Of a stretch of DNA of 63,588 nucleotides, positions 25,922-34,521 are shown piece after piece. The stretch comes from Bacteroidetes bacterium HGW-Bacteroidetes-2 (lineage in GTDB: Bacteria > Bacteroidota > Bacteroidia > Flavobacteriales > Flavobacteriaceae), in the NCBI GenBank assembly GCA_002842575.1, contig PHDJ01000012.1, positions 1 through 63,588 of the forward strand. The letters run 5' to 3'. The notes beneath the pieces are model-generated. The model ran no database searches and was not told the origin of the DNA. It saw nothing but the letters and a program-made list of their open reading frames with translations. How positions within the stretch are numbered: position 1 is the first letter of the stretch; every line of letters begins with the position of its first letter. The translations under genes and the position numbers were made by a program.

Positions 25922-26473
25922 ATGGTTTTTAATACTAAAGAGGTTGCCACTTTTGCAGGAGGATGTTTTTGGTGTACCGAAGCAGTTTTTCAACGTATTG
26001 ATGGCGTTGAAAAAGTAGTTTCTGGCTATACAGGAGGCACTATCAAAAATCCTACTTACCGCGAAATTTGTACAGGAAAGACAGGTCATGCAGAAGCCAT
26101 TGAAATACATTTTCAAAACGGTAAAGTTACTTTTGAAGAATTGCTGTCTATTTTTTTTGCCACGCACAATCCTACTACGTTAAACCAACAGGGAAATGAC
26201 AAAGGCACACAATACCGGAGTGCTATATTTTATCATTCAGAAATACAAAAAAAGAAAGCGTTTGAATATATAGACGCTTTAGATAAAAGGCAGGTTTTTG
26301 AAAACAAACTGGTTACTGAAGTTACACCCTTTACTGTTTTTTATGATGCAGAGCCAGAACATATAAATTATTTCAACGAAAATTCTGCTCAACGGTATTG
26401 CCAATATGTTATAGTACCAAAGTTAGAAAAACTTAAAAAGCAATTTACCGACAAATTAAAAAGCAATTTATGA
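25922..26473 (+). CDS. msrA: Peptide-methionine (S)-S-oxide reductase MsrA
   Basis: MsrA repairs oxidised methionine. The 183-residue protein has the active-site motif [12 protein letters not shown] (C15 nucleophile, C18) and the following [14 protein letters not shown] and [11 protein letters not shown] blocks that belong to the family. It overlaps folE by 4 nt (ATGA), so the two are translated together. Methionine repair and folate synthesis have no known pathway link here. Confidence 0.95.
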   Translation: MVFNTKEVATFAGGCFWCTEAVFQRIDGVEKVVSGYTGGTIKNPTYREICTGKTGHAEAIEIHFQNGKVTFEELLSIFFATHNPTTLNQQGNDKGTQYRSAIFYHSEIQKKKAFEYIDALDKRQVFENKLVTEVTPFTVFYDAEPEHINYFNENSAQRYCQYVIVPKLEKLKKQFTDKLKSNL

Positions 26474-27060
26474 ATTTATATTCAAGTATAGAAGAGTATA
26501 GTAACCCTATTACCGAGGAATTAAGCAGAAATTATTATGAAATTATTCAATCTTTGGGAGAAGATTCCCAGAGAGAAGGTCTTTTAAAAACACCCGAGCG
26601 TGCTTCAAAAGCCATGCAGTTTTTAACACAAGGGTATCATCAGAATGCTGCACAAATATTAGAAAGTGCCATGTTTAAGGAAGATTATGACAATATGGTT
26701 ATCCTAAAAGATATTGAATTGTATTCGTTATGTGAACATCATTTGTTACCATTTTTTGGAAAAACACATATCGCCTATATTCCTAATGGACATATTGTTG
26801 GGCTGAGTAAAATACCAAGAGTTGTAGATGTTTTTGCTAGGCGATTGCAAGTACAAGAACGACTTACAAAGGAAATTTTAGATTGCATTCAGGATACTTT
26901 AAAACCGAAAGGTGTAGCAGTTGTTATAGAGGCTTCGCACATGTGTATGATGATGCGTGGTGTGCAAAAGCAGAATTCGTCCACTACAACCTCAGCATTT
27001 ACTGGTGAATTTAAAAAAAGCGAAACCAGAAATGAATTTTTAAAACTTATAGAAAAGTAA
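26470..27060 (+). CDS. folE: GTP cyclohydrolase I
   Basis: FolE makes 7,8-dihydroneopterin triphosphate from GTP, the first step of folate and related pterins. The 196-residue protein has [39 protein letters not shown] with the zinc ligands C and H, the [20 protein letters not shown] block, and a later Cys/His site in [13 protein letters not shown]. All match type IA. It shares a 4-nt overlap with msrA. PCD at 7351-7632 is the other pterin-related gene of the window. Confidence 0.95.
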   Translation: MNLYSSIEEYSNPITEELSRNYYEIIQSLGEDSQREGLLKTPERASKAMQFLTQGYHQNAAQILESAMFKEDYDNMVILKDIELYSLCEHHLLPFFGKTHIAYIPNGHIVGLSKIPRVVDVFARRLQVQERLTKEILDCIQDTLKPKGVAVVIEASHMCMMMRGVQKQNSSTTTSAFTGEFKKSETRNEFLKLIEK

Positions 27061-27121
27061 AATAATTTTGAAACATTTATTGCGTTATGAAGTGGTAAGC
27101 AAAATACTGAAAACTCACGTA

Positions 27122-27427
27122 ATGAATACAAAATATAAACTTTTAAGAAAAGGTGTTTTATACGATCTAATTGGGATGATAAGTTATTTTATTCCTGTGG
27201 TTGGACCCTTTTTAGACCTTATTTGGGCTCCTATTGCTGCTTCGCAAATGACTAAAATGTATTCTGGAACAAAAGGTAAAGTTGCCTCTGTACTTGTTTT
27301 TCTTGAAGAATTATCCCCCGGTTTAGATCTTATACCTACGTTTACACTAACTTGGTTATATGTATTTGTGTGGAAGGGTAAAAAAAGTATTTTTTCCGAA
27401 CCAGTAGAAGTAGAAATTTTAAAATAA
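27122..27427 (+). CDS. Small membrane protein, unknown function
   Basis: A 101-residue protein with one clear hydrophobic helix pair (about 11-42, GVLYDLIGMISYFIPVVGPF and LDLIWAPIAASQ) and a second near the end (LIPTFTLTWLYVFVW). A TTG 54 nt upstream would add 18 residues, but the ATG at 27122 begins MNTKYKLLRKG, which fits a short protein. The end RKGKKSIFSEPVEVEILK-like region is soluble. The stop is the first base of the terminator at 27427. Function unknown. Confidence 0.65.
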   Translation: MNTKYKLLRKGVLYDLIGMISYFIPVVGPFLDLIWAPIAASQMTKMYSGTKGKVASVLVFLEELSPGLDLIPTFTLTWLYVFVWKGKKSIFSEPVEVEILK

Positions 27428-27458
27428 GAGAAGCCTTAATTTAAGGCTTCTCTATTTT
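27427..27458. terminator. Bidirectional terminator between two convergent genes
   Basis: AGAGAAGCCTTA (27427-27438) pairs with TAAGGCTTCTCT (27442-27453), a 12-bp stem with a 3-nt loop. A short A/T tail follows on both sides. It lies directly between the small membrane protein and the minus-strand lipoprotein. Confidence 0.75.
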
Positions 27459-27469
27459 AAGTATAAAAA

Positions 27470-28039
27470 CTATTGAATTCCCAATGGAAAAGTAACGCTA
27501 ATATCGGTGTCTCCACCTGCATTTGTTAGGATTCCATTGCTAACACCTTGGGCAAATTTATCCAAATCATGACGCAAGGTGATGGTCATATTTCCAACAC
27601 TAGGCTCCCCTGTTTGAAAGCTAAATTCTAGACCAAGAGGGTTTCCATTTTCATCTTGGTCCAAATAGGTGATGTTTGAAATATTCAAACCGCTATCCAC
27701 TTGATAAAAGAATTGGTGTGCAATGTCTTCCTCTTTTATTTCTAAAGTAATATCAACGGCGGGGCTTTCTGTTTCATTTAATATTACCATAGATGCAATA
27801 TAGGTAGCGTTTGCTAATAGATCGCTACTGCTTGTAATTATAGGCGCATTTGGTCCATCGCCATCTAAATCGCGGTATTCTAAAACAACATTAGGACCTT
27901 GGTTTGTAACTAAAGTAATTCTAATGGTGGTGATTAGTTCTTCTTCATTTATTGGGTTTCCACCATTGTCGTTATTTGAACAGGAGTTTAAAAAAAGTGT
28001 AACGGTAAAGAATAGTGCTATTATTTTTAAAATTTTCAT
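27470..28039 (-). CDS. Lipoprotein of a TonB-receptor operon
   Basis: This 189-residue protein has a type II signal (MKILKIIALFFTVTLFLNSC, lipid on C20, lipobox LNSC). The mature part is a calcium-like/acidic beta-rich region, for example DLDGDGPNAPI and YLDQDENGNPL, so it may bind metal ions. It follows the TonB-dependent receptor by 19 nt in the same direction. I do not recognise the family by name. The role as a partner of the receptor is inferred from position. Confidence 0.75.
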   Translation of the reverse strand: MKILKIIALFFTVTLFLNSCSNNDNGGNPINEEELITTIRITLVTNQGPNVVLEYRDLDGDGPNAPIITSSSDLLANATYIASMVILNETESPAVDITLEIKEEDIAHQFFYQVDSGLNISNITYLDQDENGNPLGLEFSFQTGEPSVGNMTITLRHDLDKFAQGVSNGILTNAGGDTDISVTFPLGIQ

Positions 28040-28058
28040 ATGGGTTTGTTTTTAAAGA

Positions 28059-30452
28059 TTAATAATTCATTTTTAATCGTACTATAATGTTTCTTCCTAA
28101 GTCATCTGCATAATAACGAAGTCGGTTAAGATAATCTCTGTATTCTGTATCTAGAATATTGTTTATGGTAAGACCTATATTGATTACTGATTTATCCAAT
28201 ACTTTAAAATCTGCATCGGCATTAAAATGAAATAAATGGTAAGCATCAGGAGGGGTGCTTAAATCTACAATAACAAAAGAGTTTGTACTAGGCAAAAACA
28301 ATTCAAAATTAGTTTCTGGATACTCGTTTTGCCGGAACACATAATTACTTTCTAAAGATATATTTAAGTTTTTCCATTTCTCATTTTTATAGTGAAAAAA
28401 GGTTGCCAGATTAGCTGGAGGCATTTGTATCAAGGCTTCATTAGTTTTTGTGTCGTTTCCTTTCACTAAAGAAAATTTTGTGTTTACTGAAAAATGATTA
28501 TCTAGTTTTACAAACGCATCTATATCTATTCCAAAAAGGGTAGCATCTGTTTGCCTAAACGCCCATACTTGAAAATTTCCACGTATGGTTTGTTCAATTC
28601 CAATGGGTTCTAACAAAATAAAATTTTGGATATTGTTTAAATAAGGATTTAGGGTAAAGCTAAAATTATCTTCTTTCTTTTCTAAGGCTACTGAAAATTT
28701 ATTAGCAATTTCTTGTGTAAATCGAATATCTCCTAATTCAATTCTGGAAGCCGAATGGTGTAAACCTTCACTGAACAATTCCGAAGGATTTGGTGCTCGG
28801 GTAGCTAGAGAATAATTGGCAAGAAGTTTGTAGTTTTTCAAAAACGAATAACTAAAGCCAGCAGTTCCTGAAAAGTTATGGTAATTAAATACCGGATTGG
28901 TAAGTATTTGGTTTCCAAAATCTTCCACCACAATTTCGGAAAATTCTATGTCATAACCTCTGCTTAGCCATAGCGATTTTCTATAAAATTTATTGGCGTC
29001 AATATGGTTATAATCATAACGAAACCCGGCTTCTAGTGTCCAAAAATCATTTACTTGATATTTTCCTAAGGCATAAATTGCGGCATCTAGTTTATCATAA
29101 TCAGGTATGAGTCTGCGTACGCCAGTTTCTGGGTTGGCATAATTGTTTTGGTAGCGCAATAAAACACCTGTATTTCCTTTCAGTTTAGGATGCGCATCAA
29201 AGCTGAGGTCTGAAGTAAAGGAGTGGGTGGTAAGTTCTAAATCAACCGCCGGTTTATCGCCTCTGCCACCTCGACGAACATCAAACTCTAATCGGTTGTT
29301 AAACTGAAAATCGTATTGGGCTTCTAGTTTTCCAAAATTAGTAATTCTGCGAAAAATTTTTACTTTTGCTAAATGATGTGTAACTTCCTGTTTTGGATTG
29401 TCAATGGCATACGTAAAATCATTAATAACCAAAGGTCGATTACTTGTTATTGCCCTGAATTGATCATCGGCTCCACCAATATGGGATGCTCTTAGAATTC
29501 CTAATTCATTTTGAAAAAAGGAATAATAGCCTTCAAAACCATAGGTAAATTTATTTACGCCAAAACGAAAAGAGGCGTCTTTTTCAAACATTGCGGTATT
29601 GCTTAGCACATAGTTAGGTGTTTCAAAATCGCCAAATCGTTTTAATGTGCCTTGAGCGCCTGCATACCAACCATTTTTATAGGTTTTAGTAATGGAAGAG
29701 GTTAGCGTTCCACCGCGGCCATTTGTGGCTCCCGTAAGAATTGTTTTTCCAAACAACGAGTCTTTTTTAATTATTCTTTCAGGTTCCACTAAAACAATTC
29801 CGCCTACTGCATCACCTCCATATTGCAAAGCCGATGCTCCTTTAATTACAGAGATGCTTCCTGCACTATTTAAATCAACATTTGGTGCATGCTCTGCTCC
29901 CCATTCTTGATCTTGCATACGTACACCATTATTCATAATTACCACCCGACTGCTATGTAAACCTTGAATAACAGGTTTTACAACAGTGCTTCCAGTATTT
30001 AATGAGGAAACACCACTCAGTAATTTTAAAGCGTCACCGAGATTTACAAAACTTAAACTTTCTAATTGGTCTCTACCTATTTTGTTTTCCAGTTGGGTAG
30101 TGACGTGGTCAATTCCTGCGCTACCTTTAACAGTAACTTGGTCTAATTCTTCAAGATGATGCTCTAACTTTATCGTGAGTTTTCCATTATATGGTACTGT
30201 TATCTGAACTATCTTGGTTGAACATTCAGGATGAGAAACCTGCAAGGTGTAGGTGCCAAGACAAATATTTTCTAATCGAAAGTTTCCGTTTAAATCGGTT
30301 TGTGTGAATTTTTCAATTCCAACAACGACTATGGTGGCTCCAATGAGTTTACTGCCGTCATGAAAATCCTCAACACTTCCTTCTATAATTTCTGAACATA
30401 TTTGAGGGAATGCATGAGAAGTAAAAAATAATAATAGAAATAATAATCGCAT
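28059..30452 (-). CDS. TonB-dependent outer-membrane receptor
   Basis: The 797-residue protein has a signal peptide (about 1-17), a carboxypeptidase-regulatory-like domain (about 20-105, GSVEDFHDGSKLIGATIVVV), a plug domain (about 107-225, with NLGDALKLLSGVSSLNTG and VIMNNGVRMQDQEWGAEHAP) and a long beta-barrel ending with the aromatic YYADDLGRNIIVRLKMNY. The plug phrase QDQEWGAEHAP and its neighbours recall zinc/copper receptors such as ZnuD. It is flanked by a His/Cys-rich small protein upstream and a lipoprotein downstream, so metal uptake is the best guess, not proven. Confidence 0.88.
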   Translation of the reverse strand: MRLLFLLLFFTSHAFPQICSEIIEGSVEDFHDGSKLIGATIVVVGIEKFTQTDLNGNFRLENICLGTYTLQVSHPECSTKIVQITVPYNGKLTIKLEHHLEELDQVTVKGSAGIDHVTTQLENKIGRDQLESLSFVNLGDALKLLSGVSSLNTGSTVVKPVIQGLHSSRVVIMNNGVRMQDQEWGAEHAPNVDLNSAGSISVIKGASALQYGGDAVGGIVLVEPERIIKKDSLFGKTILTGATNGRGGTLTSSITKTYKNGWYAGAQGTLKRFGDFETPNYVLSNTAMFEKDASFRFGVNKFTYGFEGYYSFFQNELGILRASHIGGADDQFRAITSNRPLVINDFTYAIDNPKQEVTHHLAKVKIFRRITNFGKLEAQYDFQFNNRLEFDVRRGGRGDKPAVDLELTTHSFTSDLSFDAHPKLKGNTGVLLRYQNNYANPETGVRRLIPDYDKLDAAIYALGKYQVNDFWTLEAGFRYDYNHIDANKFYRKSLWLSRGYDIEFSEIVVEDFGNQILTNPVFNYHNFSGTAGFSYSFLKNYKLLANYSLATRAPNPSELFSEGLHHSASRIELGDIRFTQEIANKFSVALEKKEDNFSFTLNPYLNNIQNFILLEPIGIEQTIRGNFQVWAFRQTDATLFGIDIDAFVKLDNHFSVNTKFSLVKGNDTKTNEALIQMPPANLATFFHYKNEKWKNLNISLESNYVFRQNEYPETNFELFLPSTNSFVIVDLSTPPDAYHLFHFNADADFKVLDKSVINIGLTINNILDTEYRDYLNRLRYYADDLGRNIIVRLKMNY

Positions 30453-30526
30453 TTTTAATTAATTATTTAGTGAATACTCCTGTTTTTCAACCATAAAAAT
30501 TGGTTAAAAAAAAATAAAACCGGTTT

Positions 30527-30859
30527 TTATGAAATAGCCGGAGGTCCACGTAAATTATAATGCAGTTGGTCATAATTGCTAAAAAGCAATATATAGGAAG
30601 AAAAAGAAATACTAAAGAGTTGTGTTATTATAGCAGTTTCTTCAGAAAAAGAAAGGAGTATGGTAGGAGTAAGGTGAAAATCGCAAAGCTGACAGTCTAA
30701 GTCTTTTTTATGAAAATGCAGGGTGCCCATTTCGGTGCAATGCTGGTGTTTGTCATGACTATAGGCATGTACAAAATTGATGATGGAAGGAAAAAGCAAA
30801 GCAATAGCAAGAATTGCAGGAAGTATTTTTTTTGCTATCGTGTTTTTTTGTTCCTTCAT
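30527..30859 (-). CDS. Small His/Cys-rich envelope protein upstream of the TonB receptor
   Basis: This 110-residue protein has a signal-like N-terminal helix (about 11-30, KILPAILAIALLFPSIINFV) followed by a metal-binding-like patch: HAYSHDKHQHC (31-41), LHFH (47-50), then DCQLCDFH (55-62). The patch has several His and three Cys residues. A second hydrophobic segment (about 78-94) suggests two membrane passes. It starts 5 nt after the DUF6787-like gene and is followed by the receptor gene after a 74-nt gap with short palindromes (AACCA..TGGTT, AAACCGGTTT). A role in metal sensing or delivery is inferred. Confidence 0.65.
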   Translation of the reverse strand: MKEQKNTIAKKILPAILAIALLFPSIINFVHAYSHDKHQHCTEMGTLHFHKKDLDCQLCDFHLTPTILLSFSEETAIITQLFSISFSSYILLFSNYDQLHYNLRGPPAIS

Positions 30860-30864
30860 AAAAT

Positions 30865-31155
30865 TTAATTGAGATTTTTAAAACCAAATCTTTTAAGCAT
30901 TTTCTTTTCAAAGGCCCAAAAGAATGCAATTTCACCATATAACCAACCCACTATCAATAAAATTATTTGATAGGTTGGAAATAGAAGTAAAATTCTAATA
31001 GGCCAAAATAACCAAAAGTCTTTAGAAATTCCTAAAAGTAATGTTAAAGGTTCACCCAATTTAGCCGCTGTGCTTCCTGTGATACTAAATACAATAAGTA
31101 TAGTAAGTAACTGCCAATTGGAAGAAATGCCCCAACGTGCTTTTAATTTTTTCAT
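30865..31155 (-). CDS. Small membrane protein, DUF6787-like
   Basis: A 96-residue protein with about two hydrophobic helices (16-44 and 48-74). It begins MKKLKARWGISSNWQLLTIL and ends with a polar tail KKMLKRFGFKNLN. I believe it is the DUF6787 family, common in Bacteroidota, but this is by recall. It overlaps the upstream DUF6146-like gene by 4 nt and is 5 nt from the next gene, so it is part of the same operon. Function unknown. Confidence 0.6.
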   Translation of the reverse strand: MKKLKARWGISSNWQLLTILIVFSITGSTAAKLGEPLTLLLGISKDFWLFWPIRILLLFPTYQIILLIVGWLYGEIAFFWAFEKKMLKRFGFKNLN

Positions 31156-31562
31156 CGAAGTTTTTGCTTGTAGGTGACCTCAAAATAGTTGAAGTAATTA
31201 AATAAAAGGTAATTCACTTCCAGTCCATAACGAACATTTGGGTCATAATTAATTTCTTGTTCGTATAATCGTTTAGAAAATCCAGGTGAATATACCCTTC
31301 GGTTGTATTCCGAAACATAAATTTGATTTCTGGTTTCTAAATAATCGATGCCATAAAACGTTTTAGGAGGTTGTGAGATAAGCCAAGAATTAAAACCTGG
31401 TTCTATGATGATGATTTCATATTCTATGCTGTCATTTGCTATGCGTAGTGTATCAGATGCGGCAATAGAAAGCAAATCTCCATTGGATTTTACTGTATTT
31501 TTTGTAGAATCGCAGCTAAAGAGTAAGAAAAAAATAACAAGTATAGATACAGAATATTTCAT
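31152..31562 (-). CDS. Lipoprotein, DUF6146-like
   Basis: A 136-residue protein with a type II signal (MKYSVSILVIFFLLFSC, lipidated Cys at 17). The later part IIIEPGFNSWLISQPP, FYGIDYLETRNQIYVSEYNR, and LEVNYLLFNYFNYFEVTYK fits the DUF6146 family, as I recall. A TTG at 31569 is in frame but lies in the -7 promoter box TATCTTTG (31576-31569), so ATG at 31562 is preferred. It is the first gene of a minus-strand operon that may continue through the TonB receptor. Confidence 0.7.
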   Translation of the reverse strand: MKYSVSILVIFFLLFSCDSTKNTVKSNGDLLSIAASDTLRIANDSIEYEIIIIEPGFNSWLISQPPKTFYGIDYLETRNQIYVSEYNRRVYSPGFSKRLYEQEINYDPNVRYGLEVNYLLFNYFNYFEVTYKQKLR

Positions 31563-31568
31563 ATCATT

Positions 31569-31576
31569 CAAAGATA
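31569..31576 (-). promoter_or_regulatory. -7 box before the DUF6146-like gene
   Basis: TATCTTTG is an exact TAnnTTTG match directly upstream of the ATG at 31562, so the transcript would have almost no leader. No clear TTTG or TTG is found 17-21 bp upstream. Confidence 0.35.
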
Positions 31577-31660
31577 CTGATTTTGGAAAGAAAAGGGAAC
31601 TATTTTGAAAGTTTAAAAAAATGAAAACACAGTTTTAGATAAAGTGTTTTCGTTTTATTT

Positions 31661-32299
31661 TTATTTTTTTAAAAATCTTCCTAAAAGTCCGCCTAAACCA
31701 GATTGTTTTTTGTCAGATTTTCCATTGAAAACCATGCCAGCAATATCATCAACTACACTTCCGTCTCCGTTTGCATCTAAAAGGGATTCAAGAAAGCTTT
31801 GTTGTGTATTTTTCTTACCATCAAGTAATCCACCTAAAACATTGGCTAAACCATTTTGATTGTTAACTTTTGCTTCATTAGCTTGTTTTCCTATCATGCC
31901 CAATACAATTGGTGCGGCAATTTGTAATATTTGTGCAACGCTACTTGCATCTAATCCAGATTTTTGGCTGAGAGCGTTTTCTATTTGTGGTTGCTTCCCA
32001 CCAAGAACGTGTTTTAAAATTCCAGCACCATCTTTTAGGGCACTATCCTCAACACCTCCCTGAAAAAATGTACCTAAATTATTAACTAAGCTTCCATCAT
32101 GTTTTGTTTGTATTGCATTAAGAAGCCCTTTAGCGCCTTCTGGTGTGGATGCGTTTTTTTTCATCGCTGCAAGCAACAAGGGCATTGCCATACTCATTAC
32201 TTGGTTTGTTTTGTTTTCAGAAGCTGAGGTTTGTGCACTTGCTCCTTGCACAATTTGTTTTCCTAAATCACTGTTTAAGATATCTAAAATCGAATTCAT
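31661..32299 (-). CDS. DUF937 domain protein
   Basis: This 212-residue protein is DUF937-like: helical repeats with small residues, GAKGLLNAIQTKHDGSLVNN, VLGMIGKQANEAKVNNQNGL, and FLKK at the end. Near residue 170 it has LLDANGDGSVVDDIAGM, an EF-hand/dockerin-like calcium loop (D..N.D.S...D). Such proteins are cytoplasmic and of unknown function. It lies 7 nt downstream of serA, so it is likely in the serine operon or transcribed with it. Confidence 0.8.
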   Translation of the reverse strand: MNSILDILNSDLGKQIVQGASAQTSASENKTNQVMSMAMPLLLAAMKKNASTPEGAKGLLNAIQTKHDGSLVNNLGTFFQGGVEDSALKDGAGILKHVLGGKQPQIENALSQKSGLDASSVAQILQIAAPIVLGMIGKQANEAKVNNQNGLANVLGGLLDGKKNTQQSFLESLLDANGDGSVVDDIAGMVFNGKSDKKQSGLGGLLGRFLKK

Positions 32300-32306
32300 G
32301 GCTTTG

Positions 32307-33257
32307 TTATTTAAGGATTTCTATAATTTGATTTGCTAATTCTGTGCCTATTCTGTCTTGTGCTTCATTCGTAGCCGCTCCTATATGCGGTGTTAATGAA
32401 ATTTTAGGGTTCATCAATATTTTTATTTCTGGAATAGGTTCCTTTTCAAAGGTGTCTAATCCTGCAAAGGATAATTTATTACTGTCTAAAGCCTCAACTA
32501 ATGCTACTTCATCTAGTACACCACCACGTGCCGCATTGATAATAGCAGCACCATCTTTCATTAGTGCAATTTGATCTTTGCCAATAACATATTCCTTTTG
32601 TGCAGGTACGTGTATGGTAACAAAATCACTTTCTTTGAGAAGATCGTTTAAAGGGATGGTATTGATGTTTACTTTCAAACTTTGTCCATCAAATAATTCT
32701 ACTTTAATGGTTTCATTTTCTATAAAACTATCGGAAGCTATAACTTTCATTCCACATCCTAGTGCTATTTTAGCCACTTCTTTGCCTATGCGTCCTATGC
32801 CTATAATTCCAAGTGTTTTTCCTCTTAATTCCACCCCTTTGGCATAGGCTTTTTTAAGATCGTTGAATTTTGTATCTCCATCTAAAGGCATATTTCTGTT
32901 GGCATCGTGTAAAAAGCGAATGCCAGTAAAAAGATGTGCAAATACTAATTCAGCAACAGATGCCGAAGAAGAAGCCGGAGTATTGATTACTTTAATTCCT
33001 TTTTCACGAGCATATGCCACGTCAATATTGTCCATGCCAACGCCGCCACGACCTATTACTTTAATAGATGGGCAGACGTCAATAACTTCTTTTCTAACTG
33101 TGGTGGCACTTCGCACCAAAACTACATCAATAGAGTGTTGGTTTACATAATTTGCCAGTTGTTCTTGAGCAACTTTGGTGGTTATTACTTCAAATCCTGC
33201 TTGTTGTAGCGCTTCAATGCCACTTTTTGAAATTCCGTCGTTTGCTAATACTTTCAT
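32307..33257 (-). CDS. serA: D-3-phosphoglycerate dehydrogenase
   Basis: This 316-residue D-isomer 2-hydroxyacid dehydrogenase has GIGRIG (153-158) in the NAD-binding fold, the catalytic Arg in INAARGGVLDEVALVEAL, Glu in FEKEPIPE and the catalytic His in LTPHIGAATNEAQDR. It is the short form without an ACT domain, so serine feedback would be absent. It oxidises 3-phosphoglycerate in serine biosynthesis. serC lies 55 nt upstream on the same strand, which supports the call over other 2-hydroxyacid dehydrogenases. Confidence 0.92.
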   Translation of the reverse strand: MKVLANDGISKSGIEALQQAGFEVITTKVAQEQLANYVNQHSIDVVLVRSATTVRKEVIDVCPSIKVIGRGGVGMDNIDVAYAREKGIKVINTPASSSASVAELVFAHLFTGIRFLHDANRNMPLDGDTKFNDLKKAYAKGVELRGKTLGIIGIGRIGKEVAKIALGCGMKVIASDSFIENETIKVELFDGQSLKVNINTIPLNDLLKESDFVTIHVPAQKEYVIGKDQIALMKDGAAIINAARGGVLDEVALVEALDSNKLSFAGLDTFEKEPIPEIKILMNPKISLTPHIGAATNEAQDRIGTELANQIIEILK

Positions 33258-33312
33258 TTTCTTGTCTCGCGAAGGCGATTGTATTTTAATGGTTTAATGA
33301 TGTTGTGTTTAC

Positions 33313-34380
33313 TTATACTTTGCTTTTTAAGTGTTGCATTACTTCTACTAAAACCTGAACGCTTTCTAGTGGCAATGCATTGTACATAGAGGCACGGTAA
33401 CCACCTACACTTCGGTGACCATTTAAGCCGTTTATACCTGCTTCTTTTACTAGCCCTTCAAAGGTATCTTTCATAGATTCGTCCACTAAATTAAAGGTAG
33501 CATTCATAGTAGATCGGTCTTCTTTATTGGCGACATATCCTTTGAATAGTTTGTTACTGTCAATTTCTGCATATAAAAGTGCCGCTTTTTTATCATTTAT
33601 TTTTTCAATTGTGGCTATGCCTCCATTATCTTTCAGCCATTCTAAAGTTAGCATGGAAACATATACTGGAAAAACTGCCGGTGTGTTAAACATGCTTTCT
33701 TTTTCTATTTGAATTTTGTAATTCAGCATAGAAGGAATATGGCGGGTTACTTTTCCTAACATTTCTTCTTTAATAACCACTAGGGTGGTGCCTGCTGGAC
33801 CCATGTTTTTTTGAGCACCGGCATAAATTAAATCAAACATCGAAAAGTCGATTACTCTTGAAAATATATCACTGCTCATATCACAGATCATCGGTACTTT
33901 TGTGGCAGGAAAACTTTTCATTTGTGTGCCAACAATTGTATTGTTACTGGTACAATGAAAATAATCAACGTCTGTTGGAATGTTATACTCTTTTGGAATA
34001 TAATTAAAGCCTGCCTCTTTTGAGGTGGCAACTTCTATTACCTCGCCGAATGCTTTTGCTTCTTTTAAGGCATTATTTGCCCAAGTACCTGTGTTGAGGT
34101 ATGCTGCTTTTTTTTCCAAAAGATTGTATGCAACCATTAAAAACTGTAAACTAGCACCCCCTTGTAGAAAAAGTGCTTGGTATCCTTTCGCTTCTAAACC
34201 TAAATGCTCTAAGGCAAGACTTCTTGCGCGATCCATCACGGCAACAAAATCTTTACTTCGATGCGAAATTTCTAATAACGAAAGATCAGAATTGTTAAAA
34301 TTAAGAACGGCTTTTGATGCCATTTCAAAAACGGATTGTGGTAAAATACAAGGGCCAGCACTATAGTTGTGTTTTTTCAT
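33313..34380 (-). CDS. serC: Phosphoserine aminotransferase
   Basis: This 355-residue PLP enzyme transaminates 3-phosphohydroxypyruvate to phosphoserine. The start MKKHNYSAGPCILPQSVFEM is typical; an upstream codon at 34398 would add six residues (MREYVL) without family support. Motifs are FLQGGASLQFLMVAYNLL, the PLP-lysine region YAGAQKNMGPAG, and the C-terminal GLNGHRSVGGYRASMYNA. It pairs with serA downstream; a phosphoserine phosphatase is not in the window. Confidence 0.94.
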   Translation of the reverse strand: MKKHNYSAGPCILPQSVFEMASKAVLNFNNSDLSLLEISHRSKDFVAVMDRARSLALEHLGLEAKGYQALFLQGGASLQFLMVAYNLLEKKAAYLNTGTWANNALKEAKAFGEVIEVATSKEAGFNYIPKEYNIPTDVDYFHCTSNNTIVGTQMKSFPATKVPMICDMSSDIFSRVIDFSMFDLIYAGAQKNMGPAGTTLVVIKEEMLGKVTRHIPSMLNYKIQIEKESMFNTPAVFPVYVSMLTLEWLKDNGGIATIEKINDKKAALLYAEIDSNKLFKGYVANKEDRSTMNATFNLVDESMKDTFEGLVKEAGINGLNGHRSVGGYRASMYNALPLESVQVLVEVMQHLKSKV

Positions 34381-34521
34381 AAGTACATATTCCCGCAAAG
34401 GAATCTCAAAATTTAACGGTTATTAAAGGTATTTCAACCTATTCATTTTATGCCAGAATTGGTGTTGAAATATCAGACTGCTAAATTACTGACTTAAAGA
34501 TTAAAACTAGAAAAATTAGGA

